The notes below the pieces were generated by a model. That model was not told the DNA's origin. It saw only the letters and a list, made by a program, of their open reading frames with translations, and ran no database searches. Below, piece after piece: positions 35,251-45,030 of a stretch of 64,000 bases of DNA; position 1 is the stretch's first letter, and every line of letters begins with the position of its first letter. The stretch spans positions 3,297,001 to 3,361,000 of the forward strand of contig NZ_CP018221.1 in assembly GCF_001890385.1 (NCBI RefSeq), read 5' to 3'. This DNA is from Tardibacter chloracetimidivorans. Its GTDB lineage: Bacteria; Pseudomonadota; Alphaproteobacteria; Sphingomonadales; Sphingomonadaceae. The translations under genes and the position numbers were made by a program.

Positions 35251-36519
35251 ATGTCGATCGAACTGAAGATGCCCGCTCTGTCGCCAACGATGGAGAAGGG
35301 CACACTTGCCAAATGGCTGGTGAACGAGGGCGATCTGGTAAAAATTGGCGACCTGCTCGCCGAGATCGAGACCGACAAGGCCACGATGGAGTATGAAGCC
35401 ATCGACGAGGGCCGCATCGCATCGCTCGTTATCGCAGCCGGGACGGAGGATGTTCCGGTCGGGACCGTGATCGCGCTGATGGCGGAGTTGGGGGAAGTCG
35501 TGGCGGCGACCCGACTGGAGATGGCGGATGCCGCTCCGGCGGCCGCCGAGGCATCGTCGTCGCCTGCGCCCAAGGCCGACATCGCGCCGCCACCCGCCAC
35601 CAAGCCTCCCGTTCCGCTGGTCGACGATGCGGGTGTCAGTGCGACCCCGCTGGCGCGCCGTATCGCGACGGTGAAGGGGCTGTCGCTGCTCGACGTCACC
35701 GGCACCGGTGCGCGGGGGCGGATCGTCAAGGCCGACCTGGGTCTGAGGCCGCTGGCCCCGACGGCGATCGCCGCCCCCGTAGCGGGCGCTGCGGTCGCCA
35801 CCGCGCCCGTCCATGCGCCGCCGGCGGGTGTGCCGGTCGAGACGATCAAACTGTCGGGTATGCGCAAGACGATCGCCCGCCGCCTGACCGAATCCAAGCA
35901 GACGGTGCCGCATTTCTACCTCACCGCGCATTGCAATATCGATGCGCTGCTTAAGCTGCGCACCACGCTGAACGAGAGCCTGTCGGCGCGCGGCATCAAG
36001 CTGTCGGTCAATGATCTGGTGATCAAGGCAATGGCGCTGGCGATGGCGCGGCAGCCCGACGTCAACGTTCAGTTCGCCGGCGATGAGATGCACCGTTTCG
36101 GCCGGGTCGACATATCGATGGCGGTGGCGATCGATGGCGGCCTGATCACGCCGGTGATCCGCGACGCGGCGAGCCTGTCGCTCTCGGCGATCGCGATGCA
36201 GAGCAAGCAACTCGCCGCGCGGGCGCGCGACGGCAAGCTGATGCCGGAGGATTATCAGGGTGGCACCGCATCCATCTCGAACCTCGGCATGTATGGGCTC
36301 GACGAGATGTTCCCAGTCATCAATCCCCCGCAGGCGCTGATCCTGGGAATCGGATCGGGGATCGAAAAGCCATGGAAAGTCGACGGCGTGATCGCGCTTG
36401 CAACGATGATTACCGCGACTGCAAGTTTCGATCATCGTGCGATCGATGGTGCGACGGCCGCGCGTTTCATGGCCGCTTTGCGCGACCTGTTGGAAAATCC
36501 GATCCGGCTCGTCTGTTAG
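35251..36519 (+). CDS. Dihydrolipoamide acyltransferase (E2) of a 2-oxoacid dehydrogenase
   Basis: The 422-residue E2 has one lipoyl domain ([20 protein letters not shown], lipoyl Lys43 in [11 protein letters not shown]) and a proline/alanine linker. A peripheral-subunit-binding domain ([20 protein letters not shown], residues about 130-165) and the catalytic domain follow, with the active-site DHRAIDG near the end. It begins one base after the E1 stop. The lipoyl domain is of the kind normally paired with two-gene E1 alpha/beta complexes in Alphaproteobacteria, whereas its neighbour is a single-chain E1. It transfers an acyl group to CoA; the acyl specificity is unknown. Confidence 0.92.
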   Translation: MSIELKMPALSPTMEKGTLAKWLVNEGDLVKIGDLLAEIETDKATMEYEAIDEGRIASLVIAAGTEDVPVGTVIALMAELGEVVAATRLEMADAAPAAAEASSSPAPKADIAPPPATKPPVPLVDDAGVSATPLARRIATVKGLSLLDVTGTGARGRIVKADLGLRPLAPTAIAAPVAGAAVATAPVHAPPAGVPVETIKLSGMRKTIARRLTESKQTVPHFYLTAHCNIDALLKLRTTLNESLSARGIKLSVNDLVIKAMALAMARQPDVNVQFAGDEMHRFGRVDISMAVAIDGGLITPVIRDAASLSLSAIAMQSKQLAARARDGKLMPEDYQGGTASISNLGMYGLDEMFPVINPPQALILGIGSGIEKPWKVDGVIALATMITATASFDHRAIDGATAARFMAALRDLLENPIRLVC

Positions 36520-36552
36520 CTGCGTGTATCAAGCTGAGCCGGCATCTGGGAG

Positions 36553-36577
36553 GCGAAGATAATCGGATAATCTTCGC
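36553..36577. terminator. Hairpin between convergent E2 and Rieske genes
   Basis: GCGAAGAT (36553-36560) and ATCTTCGC (36570-36577) form a perfect 8-bp stem with a 9-base loop, 33 bases after the E2 stop codon. No T-run follows. As the only clear hairpin in the gap between two converging operons, it may act as a bidirectional terminator. Confidence 0.4.
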
Positions 36578-36723
36578 GTTGCCCCACGTTGTGTCCCGCG
36601 TTGGTTGGAGCATCCTTGGCCTCCAAGGCCGTCGATATGCCTAGCCAGCGTTCCCGACTCTTTGGGAGATCAACAGCGAGGTCAGGGGCCGAAGGTGCAA
36701 GGGTTCTGACTGGGAAACGGCGT

Positions 36724-37926
36724 TCAGCGGTCGACCTGACCGCTGAGTACCTGAGCGACCCGCAATGGCTCGGGAACATTTTTCACGCCGATCCTGCGGT
36801 CGATTTCTTCCTCCATCCAATAGAGCGCGCGCTCCTTGAATCCCATCAAAACATGCGAAAGGGCACCCTTCTCGACGCCATGCTGCATGCCCGGAAAGAG
36901 CCGGAGATCTTCAGCCAATATCGCCTGAAAGCTGGTTCGCATCACGTTCCAATAGGCTTCATCGGAGGGGCTCGACTCCCAGCCAACCAACCTGATCTCA
37001 AGGACTGACTTCTTGTCTCCAGCAGGCCAGAAATTCTGAAACGCAAACCCCCCAGGATCAAGCGCCGCGTAGCAATTGGGGAAGGTCGACAGAACATTGC
37101 TCAGTTCCTTGAACACCGGACTGATTTCGTCTGCGATAGCCGCCGCCGAGCTGTAAATGGAGCTATTGTCGCGACGCGCGACCGTTATGCGCGCATGTCC
37201 ATGGTCGAGCAGCGCAACCGTCAAGGTCTGCGGTTGAAGATGAGGCGCCAATGACTGCGGATGCACGGTTGTGGTATGATAACCTTCGATGAAGTTGTGA
37301 TAAGCAAGCTTCCAGTTACAATCCATTTCGATGAAATAGTGGTCCTTGACGACCAGATTCTCGAAGGGAAAGCCGGTCATCGGGCCTACCACCGGTGCCA
37401 TGAAATCGGCCAGGGATTCGCCCTCCGGGGAGAGGTTGATGAAGATGAGCCCACGCCAAACATCGCAACGGACGGGCGATAAGCCAAAGTCAGCTTTGTT
37501 GAGACACGCGAAATCATGCGCTTCCGGAACCGAGACGAGATCGCCGCTAAGCGAATAGCCCCAGGAGTGATACGGGCAGATGAAGCGGGCGACCCGGCCT
37601 GTTGGCTCCCGCAGCAGAGCGGATGCGCGATGCCGACACGTGTTATAGAAGGCACCGATGCCGCCATCCTTGTCCCGCCTTACGATCACCGACAGGCCGA
37701 GCTGCTCGAACAGAAAATAGGATCCGTCCCGCGCCAGCTCGCTTTCGACGCCGACCATGAGCCACGTCTTTTTCCAGAGATGCTCCATTTCCGCAGCAGC
37801 AAAACCTGGGTCGTAAAAGCGGGCGGTCGGAACGCCCGGCAGCGCCGGAAAGCCTTCAGGATAGCGCCTGCGAGCAAGTTGCTCGTCCATCGCGCGGCGG
37901 ATATTCCCCAGTGTGTCCTGGCTCAT
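36724..37926 (-). CDS. Rieske aromatic-ring-hydroxylating oxygenase, alpha-type subunit
   Basis: The 400-residue protein has the Rieske cluster CRH (Cys97, His99) and CPYH (Cys117, His120) followed by the mononuclear iron site CNWKLAYHNFIEGYHTTTVHP, with iron histidines 217 and 222 and the bridging acid at Glu214. The block EDLRLFPGMQHG probably supplies the third iron ligand. It should hydroxylate or demethylate an aromatic or similar substrate using electrons from a ferredoxin/reductase. No beta subunit, ferredoxin or reductase gene lies nearby. It is last in the operon with the ACMSD-like and extradiol dioxygenase genes. Confidence 0.92.
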   Translation of the reverse strand: MSQDTLGNIRRAMDEQLARRRYPEGFPALPGVPTARFYDPGFAAAEMEHLWKKTWLMVGVESELARDGSYFLFEQLGLSVIVRRDKDGGIGAFYNTCRHRASALLREPTGRVARFICPYHSWGYSLSGDLVSVPEAHDFACLNKADFGLSPVRCDVWRGLIFINLSPEGESLADFMAPVVGPMTGFPFENLVVKDHYFIEMDCNWKLAYHNFIEGYHTTTVHPQSLAPHLQPQTLTVALLDHGHARITVARRDNSSIYSSAAAIADEISPVFKELSNVLSTFPNCYAALDPGGFAFQNFWPAGDKKSVLEIRLVGWESSPSDEAYWNVMRTSFQAILAEDLRLFPGMQHGVEKGALSHVLMGFKERALYWMEEEIDRRIGVKNVPEPLRVAQVLSGQVDR

Positions 37927-38021
37927 GACGTCTTCCTTGGTACTCGGGCTTAAGCAGAAGATATTTCATCCGCTACTACAGCTAAGTGGGCGGCTGCAGG
38001 GGAGTATCTCCAAAGGGTTGG

Positions 38022-38933
38022 TTACGCATCTTTCTTCCTGGTCGCCGATGATGCGTTTGGCCGCGCCTTGTGATGCCCGCGCATCGCGGCCCCATGCCCC
38101 CATGGGCGCTTTCTGCTGCTGTCCCGGACCTCTTCCCAATCATCACCGCACAGCAAGCCGTTGCAACCGACTTCCATCCCGAAGCCGCTCGGCGATCGCA
38201 CATAGAAGGATATCATCTGATCGGTGCGATGCCGCCCGAGTGGCTGCATGAGAATGTCCCCTTCGTCCTCGGCGCGGTCCATGGCGCATCCCACATCGTC
38301 GATCTCTCCCATTTCCACCATGAGATGCTCAAGGCGCAGCGAGGGGGCACAGAAGACTGCAAGGCTATGGTGGCGCGGATTGCAGCCATAGAAATGACCT
38401 GGGCCGGCCGGGGTAGCGATATCTTCACGCAGATCCATCCCGAAGACATCGAGGAGCAGCTCGTCCATTGCCGCGACATCGGGAATTGACCACACGACAT
38501 GGCCAAGACCACCAGACCCCGTCACGAAGCCGGAAACAGCCGGCGCCGGCTCGAAGGCCGGACCGGGTTTCAGCCCGGATACGACTTCGTGCCGGATGCC
38601 ATTGCGGCACTCAAAACCCAAGCCAGCGTCGGCCCCCCGATCGCGCAGGCGCGTTACGTCGAGAGGCGAAAAGCTCAGGCCCCGGCCCGTCAGCCGCTGC
38701 CCAAGAAGCTCGATCGCAGCCTCATCCGGCGCCTGCCATCCAAGGGTGGGAAGCCCGTCGTGAGTGCTTTCGCGCAACCGATAGCGAAACGGGCGCTCAT
38801 CCATTCGAAGATCCAGAACGCCCCCCTCCCGGACGGTCCCGAAGCCGAGAATGTCGCGCGCGAATCCTGCCCAGGCGTCGAGGTCGACCACGTCGATATC
38901 GACGAAAGCGAGCTGGTTGACGATCGCGGTCAC
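38022..38933 (-). CDS. Type I extradiol dioxygenase (BphC-like, VOC fold)
   Basis: This 303-residue protein has two VOC domains. The iron ligands His145 (GLGHVVWSI), His203 (LRLEHLMVEM) and Glu254 (FGMEVGCNG) match the BphC set in order and spacing. His189 (NPRHHSLAV), His235 (GRHRTDQ) and Tyr244 (SFYVRSP) correspond to the catalytic second-sphere residues. It should therefore be an active meta-cleaving catechol dioxygenase rather than a structural relative. It lies 30 bp after the ACMSD-like gene and 95 bp before the Rieske gene in one operon. The basic C-terminal tail (RKRPWGHGAAMRGHHKARPN) is unusual. Confidence 0.9.
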   Translation of the reverse strand: MTAIVNQLAFVDIDVVDLDAWAGFARDILGFGTVREGGVLDLRMDERPFRYRLRESTHDGLPTLGWQAPDEAAIELLGQRLTGRGLSFSPLDVTRLRDRGADAGLGFECRNGIRHEVVSGLKPGPAFEPAPAVSGFVTGSGGLGHVVWSIPDVAAMDELLLDVFGMDLREDIATPAGPGHFYGCNPRHHSLAVFCAPSLRLEHLMVEMGEIDDVGCAMDRAEDEGDILMQPLGRHRTDQMISFYVRSPSGFGMEVGCNGLLCGDDWEEVRDSSRKRPWGHGAAMRGHHKARPNASSATRKKDA

Positions 38934-38963
38934 CGCTTCTCTCCAAACAGGCTGCGTTCGCGA

Positions 38964-40034
38964 TCAGGCAAGGTGATCGTCGAGCTTGAAGAGCTTTCGG
39001 GCATTATGACCCTTGATCTTGCCGGCCTCCGCCTCATCGAGACCGAGCTCGTCAACATAAGCGAAACCATCGACCGAATCCATGCCGCCATGATTGTCAC
39101 CCACGACGAGGTTGTCCGCGCCCATCCACTCCACGAGATATTTGCGCGCGGCCAGATCGTGGATCAGCGTGTCGAAATAGAAGTTCTTGAGATATTCGCG
39201 CGGCGGCTTTTTGCACCGGACATGCTTGTTGAGCGTCGCGAACGTCTCGATACGGCCGAACTGATAGGGGATGAAGCCGCCGCCATGGCTGACATACACC
39301 TTGAGGTCGGGGAACGCGTCAAACACGCCCCCAAGGATCATGTTGTTCACAGCGCGCGTGCATTCAAAGGGATAATCGAGAATGAGTGGTGTGTAGAAGT
39401 CTGGAACCTTTCCATCCTCGATTTCACTGGGATAAGGGTGGATAAAGAGCGGGAGGTCGTTCTTTTCGATCTCCTCGAAAAGCGGCCACATTTCTTCGCT
39501 ATAGATCTGCTTGCCCGCTAGGTCGCGGCCGCCCATGTTCACGCCGCGGGCGCCTCTCCCCACACTGTGCCGGACTTCTTCGATCGACGCGCCGATGTCC
39601 TGGAGTGGGACCGACGCCATATAAAACAGCCGCTTCGGCGCGATGGCACAATAATCGGCGAGCGCGTCATTGGCAGCGCGCGCGAACGCGACGGCGGTAT
39701 CGCGCTCGACAGTGTACATGTAGAAGAGTGGGGGGCTGGTCACGCCCATCACGTCGATGTCCAGCGCATCGAGTTCCGCCACTCGTCGCGTGGGATCGCC
39801 AAAGGCCGCCAACTGCTGCTCGCGCCAAGCCTTTGGCCCCAATGCCGCGGCCTCCGCCTCTTTGCCAACGATATCGGCCCGCAGGCGATATTTGCCGACA
39901 CGGATGACCATCGTGCCATCGTCCTCGAAGAGAAGTTCCGGGCCGTGGCTCCCAGCCTTCCCCATGACCGCCGCGGGCATCACATGAGAATGGATGTCAA
40001 TGCGTGGCTGGTTAAGCTTGGATCGTTGCGACAT
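38964..40034 (-). CDS. ACMSD-like amidohydrolase-superfamily decarboxylase (copy 1)
   Basis: The 356-residue TIM barrel has the metal motif DIHSH (His15, His17), a mid-barrel histidine in LPLFIHPYP, YVSHGGGFIPYQFGR and the metal aspartate in VVGDNHGGMDS. This is the pattern of aminocarboxymuconate semialdehyde, gamma-resorcylate or 5-carboxyvanillate decarboxylases, which remove carboxylate from aromatic or ring-cleavage acids. The start at 40034 (MSQRSKLNQPRIDIHSH) was chosen; upstream codons overlap the promoter region. It leads the operon with the extradiol and Rieske genes, and a copy of the 41-nt module lies 149 bp upstream. Confidence 0.88.
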   Translation of the reverse strand: MSQRSKLNQPRIDIHSHVMPAAVMGKAGSHGPELLFEDDGTMVIRVGKYRLRADIVGKEAEAAALGPKAWREQQLAAFGDPTRRVAELDALDIDVMGVTSPPLFYMYTVERDTAVAFARAANDALADYCAIAPKRLFYMASVPLQDIGASIEEVRHSVGRGARGVNMGGRDLAGKQIYSEEMWPLFEEIEKNDLPLFIHPYPSEIEDGKVPDFYTPLILDYPFECTRAVNNMILGGVFDAFPDLKVYVSHGGGFIPYQFGRIETFATLNKHVRCKKPPREYLKNFYFDTLIHDLAARKYLVEWMGADNLVVGDNHGGMDSVDGFAYVDELGLDEAEAGKIKGHNARKLFKLDDHLA

Positions 40035-40182
40035 CTTGGACCTCTCCCAATCTGAAAATGAAGCAGCTGCAGCCTTGATCGGCGACAGCTTCGGCGCCAC
40101 TGCGTGCCGAATATCTTTCTGAATCTCGGCCTTTACGGGTGCCATCCGGTAGCTCACGCAACCACAGCGGCCTCATCGATTC

Positions 40183-40223
40183 AAATACCGACTATCGATG
40201 CTCAGTATCAGTTGAATCTATGC
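40183..40223 (-). promoter_or_regulatory. 41-nt regulon module, copy 3 (ACMSD-like/extradiol/Rieske operon)
   Basis: Read on the minus strand: GCATAGATTCAACTGAT, six bases, CATCGATA, five bases, TATTT. It matches copy 1 (47889-47929) at 30 of 41 positions with no gaps. It occupies the 333-bp gap (40035-40367) between the MFS and decarboxylase genes, where nothing else is recognisable. This suggests an internal promoter for the decarboxylase operon. Confidence 0.7.
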
Positions 40224-40367
40224 ACGACTGCCACGTCACAGTTGCGATCCAGCGGACCGATCTGGCAGACAAAGTTGGAATACCACCCTGACGGGGACTG
40301 ATCGGAGTGACCTCGCGCCGATCGTCCGCGGGGGTATCGGCCTGACATCGTCAGCGCATTCAGCGAA

Positions 40368-41735
40368 TCAATCAGAGATTGCCTCTTCCGGATATTTGCC
40401 CATCATCAGATATGCGAATCCGGCGCACGTAAAGCTTGCCGCCGCCGCGATCAGGGCGATTCGGTAATTTCCGAACGCATCGTACACTTGGCCGATGAGA
40501 GAAGACCCGATCGCAATGCCGATGACGGTCCAGAGCGTCACCAATCCGGCGATCGTGGCATAGTTGCGAAGCCCGAAATAGCGTGCGACCATGAACGCGA
40601 TGATATCGCCCTCGGCCCCCAGGCCGATGCCAAGCAGGACCACCGACACGTAGAACAGGGCGACCGAGACGTCGTTGCCGAGCAGCACGAGCACGAGGCA
40701 ACCTATCATCGGTCCGACACACATTGTGAATGCGACGGCGGGCGCCCAGAATCGGTCGACAAACGCACCGGCGATAAGGGCCCCGATCACGTTGGCGAAG
40801 CCAAGCGTGGAAACCGCGCCCACCGCCGCCGCCGGACTCAGCCCGATCGACACACCGAGCGGCTGGAGCTGGCTTACGATCGCAACGATCGGCACGATAT
40901 GGAGCACCGCCGCCAGGCAAAGGACGATGATCTTTGGCTCCAAGACGAGAAGCCGCCAAGGTTTTGGCACTTCCTGCACGATCGTGCCCGCATCCCCTTT
41001 GGGCGGGAGAGTTTTTCCCGGAACGAGCCACCAGATAACCGGCAGGGACACAAAGACGTTTAAGGCGGCAAGCATCAGAAACCCGCCCGTCGAGCCGAAC
41101 AGGCCGATCACGAGATAGAGCAGCGGCGGCATTGCGGAATAAGACAGCGCGCTCCCTATGCGCAGGAGGGCGAGGGCCGTACCGCGCGTCCTTGAGAATG
41201 CCCCTACGATGATTCGACTGAAGGTCATGCTCGACGTCGTCGTGCTGAAGGCGATCAGCAGGAAGTAAGCTGTATAATAGTAGAAAAGCGAACCGTTTAG
41301 CTGCGACAACGCCACATGACTCAGGGAGATCAGGATCAGACCAACGATCAAGACCGGCTTCACGCCCACCCTATCCACCAGCCGGCCGACAAGCGGCGCG
41401 GCGAAGGCGGTAACCAGACCCGCAGAATTGGCCAGGGCGATTTCGCCGCGGGACCATCCGAATTCGTTCTGTAGCGGTTCGACGAAGATGCTCGAAATGG
41501 TTACCCAGAACCCATAGCCGAGCGAGTAGCCGATCACCGCCGCAAGTCCCGGCCGCCAGCCTTGCCGCCACTCCTGCAATATCAGGCGAACGTAACTTCC
41601 ACGTAGTGCCATTGGCGACCCGTTCACCATAGCACCAAGTGCGCAAGGCGCCGGCGCGCTGCCGGGAGGGTTCGCGTTTGAGATGCTGTGCTCCTCCCTC
41701 AGTGGAGCAGAACGATCATCGTGAGCGTTCCGCAT
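40368..41735 (-). CDS. MFS transporter
   Basis: The 455-residue protein has about 12 membrane segments, for example GLAAVIGYSLGYGFWVTISS, ALANSAGLVTAFAAPLVGRL and NVIGALIAGAFVDRFWAPAV. The MFS loop GRLVDRVGVKPVL follows helix 2. It resembles monocarboxylate/OFA-type permeases that often accompany aromatic acid catabolism genes. ATG 41735 lies just after the hydrolase stop; an ATG at 41756 would overlap that gene by 17 bases, and a start at MVNGSP further in is also possible. It is part of the TonB receptor-hydrolase-MFS operon. Confidence 0.88.
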   Translation of the reverse strand: MRNAHDDRSAPLREEHSISNANPPGSAPAPCALGAMVNGSPMALRGSYVRLILQEWRQGWRPGLAAVIGYSLGYGFWVTISSIFVEPLQNEFGWSRGEIALANSAGLVTAFAAPLVGRLVDRVGVKPVLIVGLILISLSHVALSQLNGSLFYYYTAYFLLIAFSTTTSSMTFSRIIVGAFSRTRGTALALLRIGSALSYSAMPPLLYLVIGLFGSTGGFLMLAALNVFVSLPVIWWLVPGKTLPPKGDAGTIVQEVPKPWRLLVLEPKIIVLCLAAVLHIVPIVAIVSQLQPLGVSIGLSPAAAVGAVSTLGFANVIGALIAGAFVDRFWAPAVAFTMCVGPMIGCLVLVLLGNDVSVALFYVSVVLLGIGLGAEGDIIAFMVARYFGLRNYATIAGLVTLWTVIGIAIGSSLIGQVYDAFGNYRIALIAAAASFTCAGFAYLMMGKYPEEAISD

Positions 41736-41739
41736 ACTC

Positions 41740-42471
41740 TCAGCGTTCGAACACATGTTCCAGCAAGATCAGCGTCCCCCCCCACGAAAGGTCGTTTGAC
41801 AATTTATGAAAGGCGACGCCTTCCATATTTAGCGCCGCTGAATCGGGGTCGGTAAAGCCGTGGTCGGCGGCGCCGTAGACGGTGATCTGATAGTCTCTGT
41901 GCCCAGCATCGATCATTTCCTGATGGAGAGCTTCGACATGCTCCTGCGGCACGAACGGATCGCTTCCCCCGCAATAGGCGACGACGTGCCCCTTGAAAGC
42001 ACCTGGGCTGGCTTTTACATGGGTGGCGAGACCGCCATGATAGCTGATGAAGGCTCTCAGATCTGCGCCGCTACGCGCAAGCTCGAGGACGGTGGTTCCT
42101 CCGTAACAAAATCCAATCGCGGCAATGCGGCCGGCATCGACGTCGGACCGTGCCGCAACTTGATCGAACCACGCAACCGTCCGCGCGCGCTGCTTTGCGG
42201 GATTTTCAATCATCAACTCGCCAAGGGCCGCGCCGCACTCGGCCTGGGACGCACCTTCGAGATGAGCACCGAACATATCGGTACATATGGCCATATAGCC
42301 GAGCTGGGCTAGTTTTTTCGCCGTCGGTTCGATAACTTTATGGTTCATGCCCAGCGCGCTGTGCATTACCAGAACGGTCGGGAACGGACCCTCTCCTTCG
42401 GGTTTGGCCACATATCCTCGCAACAATGTGCCTCCGTGCTCCAACTCAATCGCTTCCATTGCTTCGAACAT
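41740..42471 (-). CDS. Dienelactone hydrolase-family protein
   Basis: This 243-residue alpha/beta hydrolase has the DLH catalytic triad: cysteine in IGFCYGG (about residue 123), aspartate in CGGSDPFVP, and histidine in GAADHGFTDP. Dienelactone hydrolases open lactones formed in modified ortho-cleavage; relatives hydrolyse other esters or lactones. It lies between the TonB receptor and MFS genes, suggesting action on the imported compound or a lactone intermediate. Confidence 0.9.
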   Translation of the reverse strand: MFEAMEAIELEHGGTLLRGYVAKPEGEGPFPTVLVMHSALGMNHKVIEPTAKKLAQLGYMAICTDMFGAHLEGASQAECGAALGELMIENPAKQRARTVAWFDQVAARSDVDAGRIAAIGFCYGGTTVLELARSGADLRAFISYHGGLATHVKASPGAFKGHVVAYCGGSDPFVPQEHVEALHQEMIDAGHRDYQITVYGAADHGFTDPDSAALNMEGVAFHKLSNDLSWGGTLILLEHVFER

Positions 42472-42519
42472 TAGTATCCTCCTTGACGCATGCCAGTGCT
42501 TTAGTGGCGAGCGCTTGAT

Positions 42520-44739
42520 TCAGAATTTATAGCTGACGGTGCCGCCCACTGTCCGAGGTGCCGAATTGTAGCCGCTCACGAAGCCCAAAGTCGTTTCCAG
42601 CGCGGTGGTGGCGTAACGTTCGTTTGCCAGGTTTGTGCCCCAGATTTTCAGGGTCACGCGGTCGCCGGGCAAGGTCCACGTAACCGAGGAATTCAGGATC
42701 GTATAGGGTGCTTGACGGATCCGGTTGTCGGCCGTGAAATAGAAGTCGCCGTTGTAGCTTGCGGTGGCGTTGAAATCGATCGAACCGGCCGACATCTCAT
42801 GATGATAGTCGACAGCCAGGGTGCCGCTGAAGTTCTGCGCCTGCGGCAGCCGATTGCCGGTAGCGTCACCCGGGACCAAGGTCGCACCAACTCCCCCGGG
42901 CCCGACCTGACCGAAGACCGCATTGGGATAGCTTGTGAACGTCGCATGCTTCAGCTCGAAACCACCGCTCAATCTCAGCGAACTGGAAATCCGTGCTTCG
43001 AGGTCGGCATTGAGGCCATATATCCTTGCCTTTGGTCCATTGGTGACCGTCTGGATCAAATTGACAAACTGTGTCACCTGAAGGTTCGAATAATTATAAT
43101 AGAAGGCCGAAAGGTTGAGGCGTACGTTGCGATCGAACAATTGCGACTTCAATCCGACCTCGTAAGCGTTGAGCTTCTCGGGCAGATAAGGGGCAGTTTG
43201 CGGAGAGCCGATGTTGAATCCGCCGCTCTTGAAGCCTTTATTGAATGTCACATAGCCCATAATTTCATCGGCGATTTGATGATCCAGACCGATCCGGAAG
43301 GTCGGTTCACTATAGGATACGGAGCCCTGATGAAACGTCGTCGTCGACGTGCCTGCGGCCGTGACAAAGACGTTCCTGGCATTTTCGAGCGACCGACGCT
43401 CATATGTATAACGGACGCCCCCGATGAGATGGGTATCGGGCATGAATTCCCATTTGAACTCACCAAATGGCGCAACAGATTCGGTTTTCTCAGTCGCAAA
43501 CGTCTGCCGCTGAACGACGCTGGTCGGCAACGGGGCAAAAAAGCCGCCGAAATTGCGATTGAGTGGCTCTACACCGTTGCGGTAGTTGAAATAATAAAGA
43601 CCGAAAACCCAACTCAGCGGTCCCGAATTATCGGACAGGACCTGAAATTCCTGACTGATGCTTCGGCTTGGTGAGTTCGGCGAATTTGGCACAAGAACAA
43701 ATTGCCCGATCGGTAGCCCATCTGATTGGTAGGTGCTCTTTACGCGGCGATAAGCGGTGATCGACACGAGTTTCACCCCGCCGCCGTCGTGATCGATCGT
43801 CAGGCTGGCCCCACCGCCCTTCAGAGCAACAAAGTTCTCGACCGCCGAGTAGGAATCGTAAACCGATTTCAGCGGATTCGCAGTGTAGGGATTTGGCACG
43901 CCCAGTCCAGTGCCCGGCGTCGGACTGAGTTCGGCCATGCGGCGACGCCAGTCGATGTAATCGCCGGCGAGGGTCACGTTCGTATTTTCACCGAGGCGAA
44001 AGAGAAGCTTTCCGCGCACCTGCCAGTCATGCTCGATACGGTAGGTATCGAGGCCTGTGACCAAGTTTTTTCCCCAACCCTTGCCTTGCTTGGTGAAACT
44101 ACCCGAAAGACTCGCGGCGACATTGTTGCTCAATCCGCCGGTCACGTAACCACCGAGCTTTGCCGTCAGATAACTGTCGATGCCAGCATGGACCCTGCCG
44201 CTAAAGTCGAAACTTGGCGCTTTGGTTGTAATCTGAATCACGCCCGCAGTGGCGTTGCGGCCGAACAATGTGCCTTGCGGACCATAAAGCACCGAAATCT
44301 GCTCGATGTCCTCGAACTCGCGCAGGCCATCCCTCTGCTGCGGGATGTAGACGCCATCGACATAGAGGGCGACAGGATTCTCCGCAAGCGAGCTCGACGT
44401 GCCGATGCCTCTGATGGATGGTTGAAAAGCACCAGCCGTCTCGTTGATGTTGAGACCGGGCGAGGCAGCACCTAACTGCATCGTGTTCGAAACGCCGCGC
44501 GATGCGAGGCTCTCGCCCGACACCGCGGTGATCGCAATCGGCACCGTCTGCAGATTTTCGGAGCGCTTCTGCGCGGTGACGATGATTTCCTGGAGTCCGA
44601 CGTCGGTGGTCGACGCCGAGTTGGCAGGCGACGACGTCGGCCCAGTTTCCGTTGAGGAGGCTGGCGTTGTTTGAGCCTCTGCGAGGCTGGGCACTGAGAG
44701 GGCCAAAGCTGCAGTCGTACAGGCGAACATCATTTTCAT
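42520..44739 (-). CDS. TonB-dependent receptor of the catabolic island
   Basis: The 739-residue protein has a signal peptide (MKMMFACTTAALALSVPSLA, cut near AEAQ) and a TonB box-like segment (LQEIIVTAQKRSENLQ). The plug has IRGIGTSSSLAENPVALYVDG and QISVLYGPQGTLFGRNATAG, and the beta-barrel ends GGTVSYKF. This is the large sphingomonad family associated with uptake of aromatic and other organic compounds. GGGAGG precedes ATG 44739; a TTG five codons upstream is less likely. It heads the operon with the dienelactone hydrolase and MFS genes. Confidence 0.95.
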   Translation of the reverse strand: MKMMFACTTAALALSVPSLAEAQTTPASSTETGPTSSPANSASTTDVGLQEIIVTAQKRSENLQTVPIAITAVSGESLASRGVSNTMQLGAASPGLNINETAGAFQPSIRGIGTSSSLAENPVALYVDGVYIPQQRDGLREFEDIEQISVLYGPQGTLFGRNATAGVIQITTKAPSFDFSGRVHAGIDSYLTAKLGGYVTGGLSNNVAASLSGSFTKQGKGWGKNLVTGLDTYRIEHDWQVRGKLLFRLGENTNVTLAGDYIDWRRRMAELSPTPGTGLGVPNPYTANPLKSVYDSYSAVENFVALKGGGASLTIDHDGGGVKLVSITAYRRVKSTYQSDGLPIGQFVLVPNSPNSPSRSISQEFQVLSDNSGPLSWVFGLYYFNYRNGVEPLNRNFGGFFAPLPTSVVQRQTFATEKTESVAPFGEFKWEFMPDTHLIGGVRYTYERRSLENARNVFVTAAGTSTTTFHQGSVSYSEPTFRIGLDHQIADEIMGYVTFNKGFKSGGFNIGSPQTAPYLPEKLNAYEVGLKSQLFDRNVRLNLSAFYYNYSNLQVTQFVNLIQTVTNGPKARIYGLNADLEARISSSLRLSGGFELKHATFTSYPNAVFGQVGPGGVGATLVPGDATGNRLPQAQNFSGTLAVDYHHEMSAGSIDFNATASYNGDFYFTADNRIRQAPYTILNSSVTWTLPGDRVTLKIWGTNLANERYATTALETTLGFVSGYNSAPRTVGGTVSYKF

Positions 44740-45030
44740 CGTATTCCCTCCCAATTTTCCCGCGCTTATGGCGCGATGACTGTTCCGAGCCGGTCGCTGT
44801 CAACCAGGCGGCAGCGGCCTGCCTTCGATAAATCTCAAGAGCGACCATAAATCCGCGGCGCGGTCGCGATGGCCGCCTCGCAGCTGCGGCGCGGTGGTTG
44901 CACTTCCCGCACGATCCAGGCTGCTATGGTCCTCTTCCATTTGCGCTTCGGTCACGCCGGGCTCGCGAAAACGAGCATTGCTGACCAATCAAGCTACGAT
45001 GCCTGTTTTCACCTTGAGCCTCGATCAGAC

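Noticed and set aside
34410-35897. 495-codon minus-strand frame across the E1/E2 junction
   Set aside because: Antisense to two conserved genes; the Ser/Ala/Thr-rich N-terminal part is the mirror of the E2 linker.
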